A DNA stretch of 64,000 nucleotides, from contig NZ_JAMBOB010000004.1 in the NCBI RefSeq assembly GCF_023715415.1, positions 434,001 to 498,000 on the forward strand. The letters are read 5' to 3'. The stretch's first letter is position 1; every line of letters starts with the position of its first letter. The notes beneath the pieces are model-generated. The model was not told the DNA's origin. It did no database searches and saw only the letters and a program-made list of their open reading frames with translations. This DNA is from Neobacillus niacini. Lineage in GTDB: Bacteria; Bacillota; Bacilli; Bacillales; Cytobacillaceae. Shown here piece after piece: positions 9,087 through 18,320 of the stretch. A program made the translations under genes and the position numbers.

Positions 9087-10444
9087 TCAAATTCACCAGC
9101 CATATCATCATTGAAACCGAATAGGTACGTGAACAAAAATCCTGCTGCATAGGCGATTAATACCCCTACTAAATAAAGGAGAACTTGACCTGTAACAACT
9201 AGGAACGCAAGTGGTAAACCAGATACCCCGATTGCAACGGTTGCAATTCCAAACGCTGCTTGGAACGCACCTCCGACACCGGCACCTAGACATGCAGTTA
9301 AGAACGGACGGCCTAATGGAAGTGTAACACCAAAGATTAATGGCTCACCGATTCCAAGAATTCCTGCTGGCAGACCACCGCCAATCGCTCTTTTTAAGCG
9401 AGTTTTCTTGGTTTTAAGATAGATGGCAAACGCTGCGCCGACTTGACCTGCTCCACCCATTGCTAGGATTGGAAGAAGTGGGTCATCACCGATTGTATTA
9501 ATTAACTCTAAATGGATTGGTGTTAAACCTTGGTGTAAACCAGTTACAACAAGCGGAAGGAATGTTGCACCAAGAACAAATCCTGCAACGACACCGCCCA
9601 TATCAAGCAATGATGTTAAACCTTTTGTGATAATATCTGAGAAGAAACCACCAAGCGGCATAAATACAAGATAAGTAACAATACCAGTAACCAATAAAGC
9701 CACAGTTGGTGTGATGAAAAGATCTAGAGATGTTGGAACAAACTTACGTACTCGTTTTTCGACTAAAGCGATAAAGATGGCTGCAAACAATACGCCAATT
9801 AAACCACCGCGACCAGGAAGTAAATCTGTGCCAAACAAATGGATACCTGCAACAGCCGGGTTAATAATTAAGATACCCGCAATGGCACCAAGTGCTGGTG
9901 AACCGCCAAATTCCTTTGCTGCATTCGTACCCACTAAAATTCCAAGGTAACCGAATAATCCACCGCCAATTACGGATAAAATCGTTGCTAGCTGAGAATC
10001 ACCCGCTAACCAACCAGCTTGGATAACCGCTTTTGTGATCCCTGTAATTAATCCTGATGCAACAAGGGCTGGGATTAATGGAATGAAGATTCCAGCGATT
10101 TTACGTAAAAACATCTTAAATGGTGTTGCATTCTTTTTATTGATTTCAGCTTTCGTGCTCGCTGCTTTCTCCTTTAGATTGATTCCGCCCGCTTCGCCAA
10201 TCAACTTACCAAACTCTTCTGTTACTTTATTTACTTTTCCAGGTCCAAGAATGATTTGAAGGGTTTCCTCTTCTACCACTCCAATAACCCCGTCTATCTT
10301 CTTTAAAGCAGCCTTATTGATAACTGAATCATCCTTTGGTGTCACACGAAGTCTTGTCATACAATGTGTGTAATTGCCAATGTTCGTTGCTCCGCCTAAT
10401 TGTTCAAGGATCTTTTCAGCTAAAATTTTATTCTCTCCAGCCAT
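9083..10444 (-). CDS. murP: PTS N-acetylmuramic acid EIIBC component MurP
   Basis: 453 residues. The EIIB domain (about 1-85) has the phospho-cysteine C28 in NYTHCMTRLRV. The EIIC domain has about ten membrane segments, the GLHQGLTPIHLELI segment and the GIGEPLIFGVTLPLGRPF motif of the glucose-sucrose superfamily. There is no EIIA domain, as in known MurP proteins, so phosphate must come from another EIIA. Substrate specificity is assigned from the flanking murQ, murR and mupG. The 99-base gap before it contains an imperfect inverted repeat (AACAC at 10506, GTGTT at 10521) that could be regulatory. Confidence 0.92.
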   Translation of the reverse strand: MAGENKILAEKILEQLGGATNIGNYTHCMTRLRVTPKDDSVINKAALKKIDGVIGVVEEETLQIILGPGKVNKVTEEFGKLIGEAGGINLKEKAASTKAEINKKNATPFKMFLRKIAGIFIPLIPALVASGLITGITKAVIQAGWLAGDSQLATILSVIGGGLFGYLGILVGTNAAKEFGGSPALGAIAGILIINPAVAGIHLFGTDLLPGRGGLIGVLFAAIFIALVEKRVRKFVPTSLDLFITPTVALLVTGIVTYLVFMPLGGFFSDIITKGLTSLLDMGGVVAGFVLGATFLPLVVTGLHQGLTPIHLELINTIGDDPLLPILAMGGAGQVGAAFAIYLKTKKTRLKRAIGGGLPAGILGIGEPLIFGVTLPLGRPFLTACLGAGVGGAFQAAFGIATVAIGVSGLPLAFLVVTGQVLLYLVGVLIAYAAGFLFTYLFGFNDDMAGEFD

Positions 10445-10543
10445 ATCATTTCCCCTACTCTCTATTGTATTTTATTTTTTTAATCATGAAGCTCTTCCCC
10501 TAGTAAACACAGTGTAAATAGTGTTCACATCACCACCTACAAG

Positions 10544-11398
10544 TTAATTTTCTTTTTTAATAAATTGGATGGCTTCTCTTGTTTGGTCAATCGCTTGAAC
10601 GGTTTGCTCATACTGAACCGTTGCCATAGATAAAAACATAATATCCATCATGTATAACTGTGCAAGTCTTGATGATGTTGCTGCACTTCGGAAAGCAGCT
10701 TCCCCTGAATAAGAGGTAAACAGCTTTATATCTGCAAGCGAAGCGACAGACGATTGTCCGTATTTGGTCAAACTGATTGTCTTCACACCACGCTCTTTTG
10801 CGAGTGAGATGACTTTAATGACCTCAGCCGTTTCCCCCGAGTGAGAGATGGCAAACACCACATCCTCCTCTTTGGCATTCGCAATCAAGGTAGCCACAAG
10901 ATGTGTATCGGTAAAAGCGGTTGCATTTTTTTGTATCCTTAGGAACTTCTGCTGCGCATCCTTCGCAATAATATTAGAGGCACCAATCCCGAAGAAATGG
11001 ACGTTCTGAGCTGACAGTAATGTCTGCACAGCCCTCTCCAATTCCTCGTAATTGATCATCTCGGCAGAATCTCGGATACTCTGAATACTATTGCTGGTTG
11101 TCTTCTGGACAATCGAAAAATAAGATTCCCCAGGCTCGATGTCACGATAGCCTTGTTCAGCGGGCTTTACCAAATCGCCTGCAATCCTCACTTTTAAATC
11201 CTGAAATCCATTCAAACCAAGTGACTTACACAATCTTATGACTGCTGCTCCACTCGTTTTGGCCTGGACTCCGATATCATTGACCGTACTGTTTAAAATA
11301 CTTTGTGGATTTTCAAGAATGAATTGAGCAATTTTCCGCTCAGAAGCTGGAAGCTGTTCGAGCATATTTTGAAGCATTTTGAGTCCGCCTGCAGCCAC
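10544..11398 (-). CDS. murR: RpiR-family regulator of MurNAc use (MurR)
   Basis: 284 residues from a GTG at 11398, which has AAGGTGG eight bases upstream; a GTG at 11410 and an ATG 21 bases further in are alternatives. The N-terminal helix-turn-helix (about 1-75; VNDIGVQAKTSGAAVIRLCKSLG) is followed by a SIS sugar-phosphate-binding domain (HFFGIGASNIIAKDAQQKF and VVFAISHSGETAEVI). RpiR proteins in mur operons respond to MurNAc-6P. Lying between murQ and murP, it probably controls this operon through the TGAAAT palindromes upstream of murQ. Confidence 0.9.
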   Translation of the reverse strand: MAAGGLKMLQNMLEQLPASERKIAQFILENPQSILNSTVNDIGVQAKTSGAAVIRLCKSLGLNGFQDLKVRIAGDLVKPAEQGYRDIEPGESYFSIVQKTTSNSIQSIRDSAEMINYEELERAVQTLLSAQNVHFFGIGASNIIAKDAQQKFLRIQKNATAFTDTHLVATLIANAKEEDVVFAISHSGETAEVIKVISLAKERGVKTISLTKYGQSSVASLADIKLFTSYSGEAAFRSAATSSRLAQLYMMDIMFLSMATVQYEQTVQAIDQTREAIQFIKKEN

Positions 11399-11422
11399 GC
11401 CTATTACCACCTTTTCACAAAT

Positions 11423-12325
11423 CTATTGTTGAATGGCGATTTTCACATAGCCATTCGCTTCCGTTAATAGCTTTTCTGCTTGCTCTTTCGTTGTCTCTCG
11501 TTTGATCATCACAATGGCTGTTTTCACCTGCAGCCCTGATTTTTCTAACGTTTCTAAAGCAACTTCATAGGAAACGCCGGTGATTTTGCGGATAATCCCA
11601 ATCGCACGTTCCTTTAATTTCAGGTTACTCACCTTTACATCAACCATTAAATTCTCATAAGCCTTGCCCAAAAGAATCATCGATGAAGTTGAAATCATAT
11701 TTAAAATCATTTTATGAGCTGTACCTGATTTCAAACGGGTTGAACCAGTTAGTACCTCTGGGCCGACAATAACTTCAATGGCCTGATGTGCTTCCTTACT
11801 AATAGCTGCATTCTTATTACAAGATAAAGCAACGGTTTTTGCTCCAATGCTTCTAGCATAACGAAGCGCTCCAATTACATAAGGTGTCCGGCCGCTGGCT
11901 GCGATTCCAATTACTGTGTCGTTCTCCGTAAGATTCAAATCCTTCAGGTCACTTACGCCAAGCTCCATATCATCCTCAGCACCTTCAACCGCCTTTAAAA
12001 AGGCGCCCTCTCCTCCAGCCATTAATCCTACAACCATTTCTGGTTCGGTGCTAAAGGTTGGCGGACATTCAACGGCGTCCAGTACACCTAACCTGCCGCT
12101 TGTTCCTGCCCCTAAATAAATCAGGCGGCCGCTCTTTTTAAAGGATTCAAAAACAAACTGAACGGCTGCTTCTATATCTGGTAGTACTTCGTTGACAGCA
12201 AGTGATACCAGTTGGTCTTGTTTATTCATGATTCGTAATATATCAATTGGACTTGCCGTATCAATCTGCATAGTCTCATTATTTCGGGATTCGGTCGTTA
12301 ATAATTCGAGATTTTCTTCGATCAT
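11423..12325 (-). CDS. murQ: N-acetylmuramic acid 6-phosphate etherase MurQ
   Basis: 300 residues, the normal length. The SIS domain carries the signature [21 protein letters not shown] (about residues 71-91) with Glu86, and [10 protein letters not shown] follows; the C-terminal helical part (about 240-300) is the usual UBA-like tail. MurQ cleaves the lactyl ether of MurNAc-6P to GlcNAc-6P and D-lactate in the cytoplasm. It is the first gene of the operon. The ATG follows GAGGAGGATAAGGAA, and a promoter with operators and a cre site lies immediately upstream. Confidence 0.96.
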   Translation of the reverse strand: MIEENLELLTTESRNNETMQIDTASPIDILRIMNKQDQLVSLAVNEVLPDIEAAVQFVFESFKKSGRLIYLGAGTSGRLGVLDAVECPPTFSTEPEMVVGLMAGGEGAFLKAVEGAEDDMELGVSDLKDLNLTENDTVIGIAASGRTPYVIGALRYARSIGAKTVALSCNKNAAISKEAHQAIEVIVGPEVLTGSTRLKSGTAHKMILNMISTSSMILLGKAYENLMVDVKVSNLKLKERAIGIIRKITGVSYEVALETLEKSGLQVKTAIVMIKRETTKEQAEKLLTEANGYVKIAIQQ

Positions 12326-12355
12326 TTCCTTATCCTCCTCGTAAGTTTTTCTAGT

Positions 12356-12438
12356 TGTAAGCGATTACTATGCACTCATTATATCGCGAGTGAAATAATA
12401 ATTCAATATTTTTATAAAAATAATGAAATGTCATTTCA
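12356..12438 (-). promoter_or_regulatory. mur operon promoter with two operator-like palindromes and a cre site
   Basis: On the minus strand there is a -35 TTGAAT (12401-12406), a 17-base spacer and a -10 TATAAT (12378-12383). TGTAAGCGATTACT at 12356-12369 matches the CcpA cre consensus except at its last base and would lie just past the transcription start. TGAAATGTCATTTCA (12424-12438) is a perfect palindrome upstream of the -35. A related imperfect one, TGAAATAATAATTCA (12391-12405), overlaps the -35. The spacing suggests MurR control plus carbon catabolite repression. Confidence 0.75.
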
Positions 12439-12441
12439 AAA

Positions 12442-13305
12442 TTATTCTAGTAAAAAACGGCGAATCGCTTTTGCAACACCTGCTTCATGATTACTTGCTG
12501 TCACCTGATCAGCCAGTTTTTTCACATCGTCCGGTGCATTTCCCATTGCAATTCCAAGTCCCGCAGCAGTTAGCATAAGGGAATCATTGTAATTATCCCC
12601 AATCGCAGCCATTTGCGAGATGTGAATATCATGCATAGCACCGAGTTTTATTAAAGATGAAGCCTTACTCACACCAGCCGGTGAAATTTCTAGATTCAGA
12701 AAGTTGAAACTGCTGCTGATCTCCATTCCACCCACCTGTTTATCAATCGCTTTTGAAAAATCAGCGAGTTTACCCTCATCGTCAAAAACAGCAATTTTCG
12801 TGATTACAGGTTGATTACTTTTTACATAGCGATAAAAATCATCGACCATTTTCACCTGACAGCGGCTGCGGAAACTCTCACATTCTTCCAAGTTTGCCCC
12901 TGTTTTTTCAAGGGCGAGGATATTATTCTCAATCCAGTTCTGATTCCATTTCGTTTCACTCGGAACGAGTAAGGTATCTCCCTCATAAAAATGAGCATAA
13001 ATTCCTTCTCCTTCACATAATTCCCAGAAACTCATGAGGTGGTCATGTTCGAAAACAGCCTGCTCACTAATTTCTCCATTTTCATCAAGGATAACAGCGC
13101 CATTATAAGCAATTATCGGCTCACCCTTAAGACCAATGGTATTGGCAATCCACTTGGTTGAAAGTGGAGACCGGCCGCTGCAGATGACAACCCTTCCCCC
13201 ATTTTTGCGGTATTCATGAATCGCTTCAATATTTTCCTTATCAATCTCTCTTTGCTCATTTAATAGTGTTCCGTCCAAATCTGTCGCTAACATTTTATAT
13301 TTCAA
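12442..13305 (-). CDS. Cof-type HAD family sugar-phosphate phosphatase
   Basis: 287 residues. Motif I is LATDLDGTLL with nucleophile D9 and D11; motif II is VVICSGR; motif IV is AIGDNYNDSLML. A type IIB cap lies between them. Cof-type HAD enzymes are cytoplasmic, Mg-dependent phosphatases of sugar phosphates or cofactors such as FMN and PLP. It is upstream of, and co-directional with, the mur operon, and its promoter has a TGAAAT-like element resembling the mur operators, so a link to amino-sugar phosphate turnover is plausible but unproven. Confidence 0.88.
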   Translation of the reverse strand: MKYKMLATDLDGTLLNEQREIDKENIEAIHEYRKNGGRVVICSGRSPLSTKWIANTIGLKGEPIIAYNGAVILDENGEISEQAVFEHDHLMSFWELCEGEGIYAHFYEGDTLLVPSETKWNQNWIENNILALEKTGANLEECESFRSRCQVKMVDDFYRYVKSNQPVITKIAVFDDEGKLADFSKAIDKQVGGMEISSSFNFLNLEISPAGVSKASSLIKLGAMHDIHISQMAAIGDNYNDSLMLTAAGLGIAMGNAPDDVKKLADQVTASNHEAGVAKAIRRFLLE

Positions 13306-13339
13306 GATATTCTCCCCTTTGTACTTTTATTTCATTATA

Positions 13340-13369
13340 ATTATAATATTAACTAAAATATTATTTCAA
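13340..13369 (-). promoter_or_regulatory. Promoter of the HAD gene with a mur-like operator
   Basis: Minus strand: -35 TTGAAA (13364-13369), 18-base spacer, -10 TATAAT (13340-13345). TGAAATAATATTTTA (13354-13368, minus strand) overlaps the -35 and resembles the TGAAAT palindromes of the mur promoter. Shared regulation is an inference. Confidence 0.5.
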
Positions 13370-13425
13370 AAATAGTTTTTACCCTACTAATGGAAATACT
13401 GATATACAAGGGATGGTGATGCCAA

Positions 13426-14529
13426 ATGCTTCAACCAGAACTCGCTGAAAAAATAGTGAGGGAAGTTCAGAAATTAATGACAGAAGAAATTATCGTGGTG
13501 AACACCGATGGCATCATCATGGCAAGCACCAATCGGGACCGACTAGGTACCTTCCATGAAGGAGCCTTAATCACCTCACAGCAGAAGAAAAAGCTGATTA
13601 TTAGCGAAAAAGAAACTCTTCAATTAAAGGGGGTAAAAGCCGGAATCAATCTCCCGATATTCTTTCAGCATGAGGTCATTGGAGTTATTGGGATTACAGG
13701 TGACCCTGAAAGTGTCACCCCTTTTGGAGAAATCATTCGTAAAATGACCGAGCTGTTGATTAGTGAAAATTACTTTGGTGAACAGTTTGAATATCACTCC
13801 CGAGCGATGGAAACCTTCGTCCTCGAGTGGCTGCAGAACAAAGAACCAAGTCCCAGTTTGCTTGAACGCGCCCGTGCACTCACGATTAATCTTGACCTTC
13901 ACCGCACAGCGGTCATCATTGAACTTGGACAAAGTAAATTTCCTTTATCAAGGGACGTATGGTCCACGATTTTGAATTCTTTTTCCCAAAATAAAAACGA
14001 TGTGATCACAAGGTCTGGAAACGAGCGAATCATTGTTTTAATTGATTGCTCTGATTCTGTTCAACCGACCTCCCTTAAAACCCGCCTAGAACACTTTCTG
14101 CAGTATATCAATCATAGTTTTGGAATAACCTCTTATGCCGGGGTTGGCCAGTGTGCACCTCCCTCAGGTCTGCACCTTTCTTATGCTCAAGCAGAACGAG
14201 CATTGAAAATAGCTAGACGTACTAGGAATATCGTTTTTGATGAGGAACTAGTCCTTGAAATGATCACGAGTGAGCTTACACCAGAGGTCAAATCTGAATA
14301 CATTCAGCGGACCCTTGGCCCCCTTTTAAAAGAAAAAGACTTGCTGGAAACCTTAAGTGAGCTATTTAAACAAAATCATTCGTTAAAAAATACAGCACAC
14401 TCCCTACACATTCATATCAACACGCTTCATTATCGTTTGAAGAAAATCGAGGAGCTGACCCGGCTAAACCCCAACACCATCCATGATTTGTTTTGTTTGT
14501 ACCTTGCTGTTCTCTTTTTAGATGAATAA
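13426..14529 (+). CDS. CdaR-type sugar diacid regulator (YsfB-like)
   Basis: 367 residues. The N-terminal sugar-diacid recognition domain (about 1-135) has the LAEKIVREVQKLM and GTFHEGA segments, a GGDEF-like middle region follows, and the C terminus is a PucR/CdaR HTH_30 (LFKQNHSLKNTAHSLHIHIN then TLHYRLKKIEELTRLNP). It precedes glcD-glcF in the same direction. The same arrangement (ysfB with ysfC-ysfD) occurs in B. subtilis, where it is tied to glycolate use. It is separated from glcD by its own terminator, so it probably activates the glc genes in trans in response to glycolate or a related hydroxy acid (inference). Confidence 0.9.
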   Translation: MLQPELAEKIVREVQKLMTEEIIVVNTDGIIMASTNRDRLGTFHEGALITSQQKKKLIISEKETLQLKGVKAGINLPIFFQHEVIGVIGITGDPESVTPFGEIIRKMTELLISENYFGEQFEYHSRAMETFVLEWLQNKEPSPSLLERARALTINLDLHRTAVIIELGQSKFPLSRDVWSTILNSFSQNKNDVITRSGNERIIVLIDCSDSVQPTSLKTRLEHFLQYINHSFGITSYAGVGQCAPPSGLHLSYAQAERALKIARRTRNIVFDEELVLEMITSELTPEVKSEYIQRTLGPLLKEKDLLETLSELFKQNHSLKNTAHSLHIHINTLHYRLKKIEELTRLNPNTIHDLFCLYLAVLFLDE

Positions 14530-14577
14530 CCAAAAACAAAGTAATTTTAGATTGATAATTTGGATGTTTATCTATAG

Positions 14578-14600
14578 CAGGCTTAGGCCTGTTTTTTTTA
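14578..14600 (+). terminator. Terminator after the CdaR-type regulator
   Basis: CAGGC-TTAG-GCCTG stem-loop followed by eight T residues, 48 bases after the stop codon and before glcD. Confidence 0.8.
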
Positions 14601-14644
14601 TACTTTAAGGAGTATGAAAATAGTGGGTAAATGGGGGAAATAGC

Positions 14645-16057
14645 ATGCTCTCGAATGAAGTAAAAGATAAATTAATCTCGATTGTAACGAAAGAGAACTT
14701 CGATGATTCTAAAATAGAACGTTTAGTCTACTCCTATGATGCAACACCAAACTTCCAATCGATGCCGGATGCAGTAGTCAGTCCGCGCAATACAGAGGAA
14801 GTATCAGAGATATTGAAGATTTGTAATCAATATGGAGTTCCGATTGTTCCGCGCGGCTCAGGTACCAACCTTTGTGCAGGAACGTGCCCAACGGAGGGCG
14901 GAGTGGTCCTTCTTTTTAAACATATGAACAAAATCCTTGAGATTGATGAAGAAAACCTGACGATTACCGTTCAGCCAGGTGTGATTACCCTTGATTTGAT
15001 TAATGCCATTGAAGAAAAAGGACTTTTCTATCCGCCAGATCCAAGTTCGATGAAAATATCTACAATAGGCGGCAATATCAACGAGAATTCAGGCGGTTTA
15101 CGTGGACTAAAATACGGGGTAACGCGGGATTATGTAATTGGACTTGAAGCGGTATTGCCGAACGGCGATATCATTCGGACCGGCGGAAAGCTTGCAAAAG
15201 ATGTTGCCGGATATGATTTAACTCGTCTGTTTGTTGGTTCAGAAGGAACTTTATGCGTGATTACCGAGGCCACATTGAAGCTGATTCCAATGCCGGAAAC
15301 ACGAAAAACAATGCTGGCTCTCTATCAGGACCTTTCGGCAGCAGCAAGGTCCGTATCCAAAATTATTGCCAATAAAATCATTCCAACTACTTTGGAATTC
15401 CTTGACCAAGCAACATTAAAGGTCGTGGAGGATTATGCACAAATCGGTCTACCAACAGATGTTCAAGCTGTGCTTTTAATTGAGCAGGATGGTCCAGCTG
15501 AAGTGGTTGACCGGGATATTAAAAAAATTGCCGAAGTCTGTAAGCAGGAGAATGCAGTATCCATTCAAATCGCCGCAACTGAAGAGGAAGCAATGGCGCT
15601 TAGAACAGCAAGACGTGCTGCACTTTCAGCCATTGCCCGTTTAGCACCGACAACCATTCTAGAGGATGCAACCGTTCCTCGTTCAGAAATTGCCAATATG
15701 GTGAAAGCCATTAATGAAATTACAGAAAAATATCAGTTGACGATTTGTACCTTTGGACACGCAGGCGACGGTAATCTCCACCCTACCTGTGCAACAGACG
15801 CTAGAAATCATGAAGAAATGGAACGCGTCGAAAAAGCGTTCGCTGAGATTTTTGAAAAGGCGATTGAACTAGGTGGGACGATTACCGGCGAGCACGGAGT
15901 CGGAGCGATGAAGGCACCGTACTTAGAGTGGAAGCTGAAAAAAGAAGGAATCGCTGCGATGATGGGAATTAAACAGGCATTTGATCCGAACAATATCATG
16001 AATCCAGGGAAAGTTTTTGCGAAGGACAGCAAGAAACGCGTGGTGATGACAAGATGA
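14645..16057 (+). CDS. glcD: Glycolate oxidase FAD subunit GlcD
   Basis: 470 residues. FAD_binding_4 (about 40-178) has the PRGSGTNLCAGTCP and IGGNINENSGG segments. The C-terminal FAD-oxidase domain (about 215-455) has the FGHAGDGNLHPT metal/flavin motif and TGEHGVGAMK. The ATG has GGGGGAAA upstream. GlcD oxidises glycolate (or D-lactate) and passes electrons to GlcF. The stop overlaps the start of glcF by four bases. As in B. subtilis, no glcE is present. Confidence 0.94.
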   Translation: MLSNEVKDKLISIVTKENFDDSKIERLVYSYDATPNFQSMPDAVVSPRNTEEVSEILKICNQYGVPIVPRGSGTNLCAGTCPTEGGVVLLFKHMNKILEIDEENLTITVQPGVITLDLINAIEEKGLFYPPDPSSMKISTIGGNINENSGGLRGLKYGVTRDYVIGLEAVLPNGDIIRTGGKLAKDVAGYDLTRLFVGSEGTLCVITEATLKLIPMPETRKTMLALYQDLSAAARSVSKIIANKIIPTTLEFLDQATLKVVEDYAQIGLPTDVQAVLLIEQDGPAEVVDRDIKKIAEVCKQENAVSIQIAATEEEAMALRTARRAALSAIARLAPTTILEDATVPRSEIANMVKAINEITEKYQLTICTFGHAGDGNLHPTCATDARNHEEMERVEKAFAEIFEKAIELGGTITGEHGVGAMKAPYLEWKLKKEGIAAMMGIKQAFDPNNIMNPGKVFAKDSKKRVVMTR

Positions 16058-17376
16058 CAACCTTACTCGAACAAGAAAAAATTCAACAGCAATTTAAAGA
16101 GCGGATGAACGAGGACGAGCTGCTAAACTGTATGCGCTGCGGTTTTTGTCTGCCAACCTGTCCAACGTATATTGAATCAGGTTATAAAGAGTCTCATTCG
16201 CCTCGCGGTCGGATTGCGATGATGAAAGCCGTTGTTGATGGAATGGTCGAACCCGATGCGGATTTTGAACGCTCCCTCGAGCTCTGTCTCGGCTGCCGTG
16301 CTTGTGAGCCGGTCTGCCCTTCCGGTGTCAATTACGGTCATTTACTTGAAGAGGCACGAGATATTATTAATCAAAATAAAAAGCATTCTCTGCCTGTTAG
16401 GGTTGTCCGAAAAACGGTATTTGAAGGGTTATTTCCTCACCAAAATCGGATGCGGACGATGGTAGGTCTTCTTGGATTTTATCAACGCTCTGGGATTCAA
16501 ACATTGGCGCGTAAAACTGGTTACCTAGGGCTATTACCAGAGAATTTAGCCACAATGGAAAAAGTGCTTCCGAAAGTACCAACGATGAAAGAAATGAAGA
16601 ATAGACCAGAACATCTGCCAGCTCTTTCTGAAAAAGTACACAAAGTGGCGTTTTTCAGCGGCTGCTTGATGGACACGATGTTCATGAAGACAAACGATTC
16701 TACCATGAAATTGTTGCAATTAGCAGGCTGCGAGATTGTGATTCCGAAAGAGCAAACCTGCTGTGGTGCACTGCATGGACACAGTGGTGAAAAGGATTCT
16801 GCCAAAGAGCTTGCGAAGAAAAACATCGCAGCTTTTGAGGATTTAGGTGCAGACTTTATTATTACCAATGCCGGCGGCTGTGGGGCCTTCCTTGTTGATT
16901 ATGATCATCTGTTGAAGGATGACCCCGTTTGGAAACAACGTGCAGTGGCGTTTAAAGAGAAGATAAAGGATATTTCTGAAATCCTTGTAGCGGTCTCTTT
17001 TCATAAAAAAGTGAAATTAGAGCTCCCGCCTCAAGTGATTACTTATCAGGATTCCTGCCATTTACGAAATGTGATGAAGACCGCCTCGGCTCCACGAACA
17101 CTGTTGGAGTCCATAAAAGGGGTTCAGTACCAAGAAATGAAAGAAGCCGATCGCTGCTGTGGTTCTGCTGGAATTTACAATATTGTCGAATCTGAAATGT
17201 CGATGGTCATGCTCGATTATAAAATGGTTCAGGCGAAAGCCACGCATGCAACCACCATCGTAACCGCAAACCCCGGTTGTTTGCTACAAATGCAGCTCGG
17301 AATTGAGCGCGAAGGTCTATCTGGTAAAATGCGCGGCGTTCATATCGTAGATTTGTTAGCAGAAGCAGTGAAATAA
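16054..17376 (+). CDS. glcF: Glycolate oxidase iron-sulfur subunit GlcF
   Basis: 440 residues. Two 4Fe-4S motifs lie near the N terminus (CMRCGFCLPTCP and CLGCRACEPVCPSG), followed by two cysteine-rich CCG domains (TCCGALHGHSGE around residue 230 and DRCCGSAGIYNI around 370). This is the electron-transfer partner of GlcD and is expected at the inner face of the membrane. The ATGA overlap with glcD implies coupling. A strong hairpin terminator follows directly, and it resembles the terminators of the doxX genes further along. Confidence 0.94.
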   Translation: MTTLLEQEKIQQQFKERMNEDELLNCMRCGFCLPTCPTYIESGYKESHSPRGRIAMMKAVVDGMVEPDADFERSLELCLGCRACEPVCPSGVNYGHLLEEARDIINQNKKHSLPVRVVRKTVFEGLFPHQNRMRTMVGLLGFYQRSGIQTLARKTGYLGLLPENLATMEKVLPKVPTMKEMKNRPEHLPALSEKVHKVAFFSGCLMDTMFMKTNDSTMKLLQLAGCEIVIPKEQTCCGALHGHSGEKDSAKELAKKNIAAFEDLGADFIITNAGGCGAFLVDYDHLLKDDPVWKQRAVAFKEKIKDISEILVAVSFHKKVKLELPPQVITYQDSCHLRNVMKTASAPRTLLESIKGVQYQEMKEADRCCGSAGIYNIVESEMSMVMLDYKMVQAKATHATTIVTANPGCLLQMQLGIEREGLSGKMRGVHIVDLLAEAVK

Positions 17377-17380
17377 ATAG

Positions 17381-17418
17381 AAAAAAGACGATTCGAGGGG
17401 GATGAATCGTCTTTTTTG
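17381..17418. terminator. Terminator of glcF, doxX-type hairpin
   Basis: AAAAAAGACGATTCG and GAATCGTCTTTTTT flank a G-rich loop, with A and T runs on both sides, so it can serve glcF and the convergent nitrilase operon. The hairpin closely matches those downstream of the four doxX genes (34705, 39708, 42003, 43761) and is followed by a doxX 3' remnant. Confidence 0.88.
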
Positions 17419-17425
17419 TTACCAC

Positions 17426-17464
17426 TTATACAACTGATTTTATCTTACTTTTTCCAACTGTATT
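17426..17464 (-). pseudogene. Remnant of a doxX 3' end (12 codons and stop)
   Basis: Read on the minus strand this encodes TVGKSKIKSVV and a stop, which aligns with the last residues of the doxX at 34753 (TVGKSKTKLVA) and 42050 (TVGKNKEKSAA). The nucleotide match continues through the adjacent terminator, over roughly 85 bases in all, and stops abruptly at about 17466. It is in the same orientation as the intact copy 17.3 kb away, at the other end of the TRAP/Eut block. Confidence 0.8.
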
Positions 17465-17497
17465 GTGTGTGACCTACTAATTTTGTATCATTCTAAC

Positions 17498-18301
17498 CTA
17501 ATATAGATGAGGTTTACGGTTTGCTAGACATGGTAACTGCTGTCGGAGTCTAGTAATATATTCCTTGTCTACTTCTGCAGTAATAAAGCCTTCCGTATCA
17601 GATGCTCTCGCAATGACAATTCCCCACGGGTCAATAATCATTGAACTTCCGAAAGTGGAACTTCCTTCACCATAAGAACCTATCTGCCCTGCTGCAATTA
17701 CATAACATTGATTCTCTATTGCTCTTGCCTTTAATAACGTTTCCCAATGATGAATACCTGTGTTCTGATTAAATGCCGCTGGTAACACTAAAATCTCTGA
17801 GCCTTGCAGCATTAAATTTCTAAATAGCTCAGGAAAACGAAGGTCATAACAAATACTTAATCCGATTTTACCAATAGAAGTATCAGCAGTAACGATTTCA
17901 TCTCCAGCTTTGATCAAATCAGACTCTTTATAGGAGGCTACTCCTTCTACATCGATATCAAAAAGATGGATTTTCCGATACTTTGCTTCGATTTCACCAT
18001 TATCATTGATAAGCACACTTGTATTATAGGCACGTTCATTATCATAGTATTCTAAGATACTGCCACAATGGATAAATACATTTAATTCCTTTGCCTTTTC
18101 CATTAAAAGATTAGTAGTTGGACCAGGAATCGTTTCTGCATGTTCAAGGGCCTGTTTTTTGCTACTAATATAATTCATGTATTCAGGTAATACAATTAGT
18201 TTAGCTCCGGCATCAGCAGCCTTCTCAATATAACTGATTGCTTTTCGTAAGTTTTCTTCTTTATCTTGTTTCGAATTTAATTGAATAGCTGAAACTAACA
18301 T
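17498..18301 (-). CDS. Carbon-nitrogen hydrolase (nitrilase superfamily)
   Basis: 267 residues, the usual length for stand-alone amidases of the Nit2/YafV-like branch. The catalytic triad is visible: E40 in LIVLPEYMNY, K110 in KYRKIHLFDID and C151 in LSICYDLRFPELF. It hydrolyses a non-peptide C-N bond (amide, omega-amide or carbamoyl) in the cytoplasm. It is the last gene of an operon with a GntR regulator, a creatininase-family hydrolase and a three-part TRAP transporter, so it probably opens or deamidates the imported nitrogen compound. The exact substrate cannot be read from sequence. Confidence 0.9.
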   Translation of the reverse strand: MLVSAIQLNSKQDKEENLRKAISYIEKAADAGAKLIVLPEYMNYISSKKQALEHAETIPGPTTNLLMEKAKELNVFIHCGSILEYYDNERAYNTSVLINDNGEIEAKYRKIHLFDIDVEGVASYKESDLIKAGDEIVTADTSIGKIGLSICYDLRFPELFRNLMLQGSEILVLPAAFNQNTGIHHWETLLKARAIENQCYVIAAGQIGSYGEGSSTFGSSMIIDPWGIVIARASDTEGFITAEVDKEYITRLRQQLPCLANRKPHLY

Positions 18302-18320
18302 TAACTAAACCACCTTAAAT

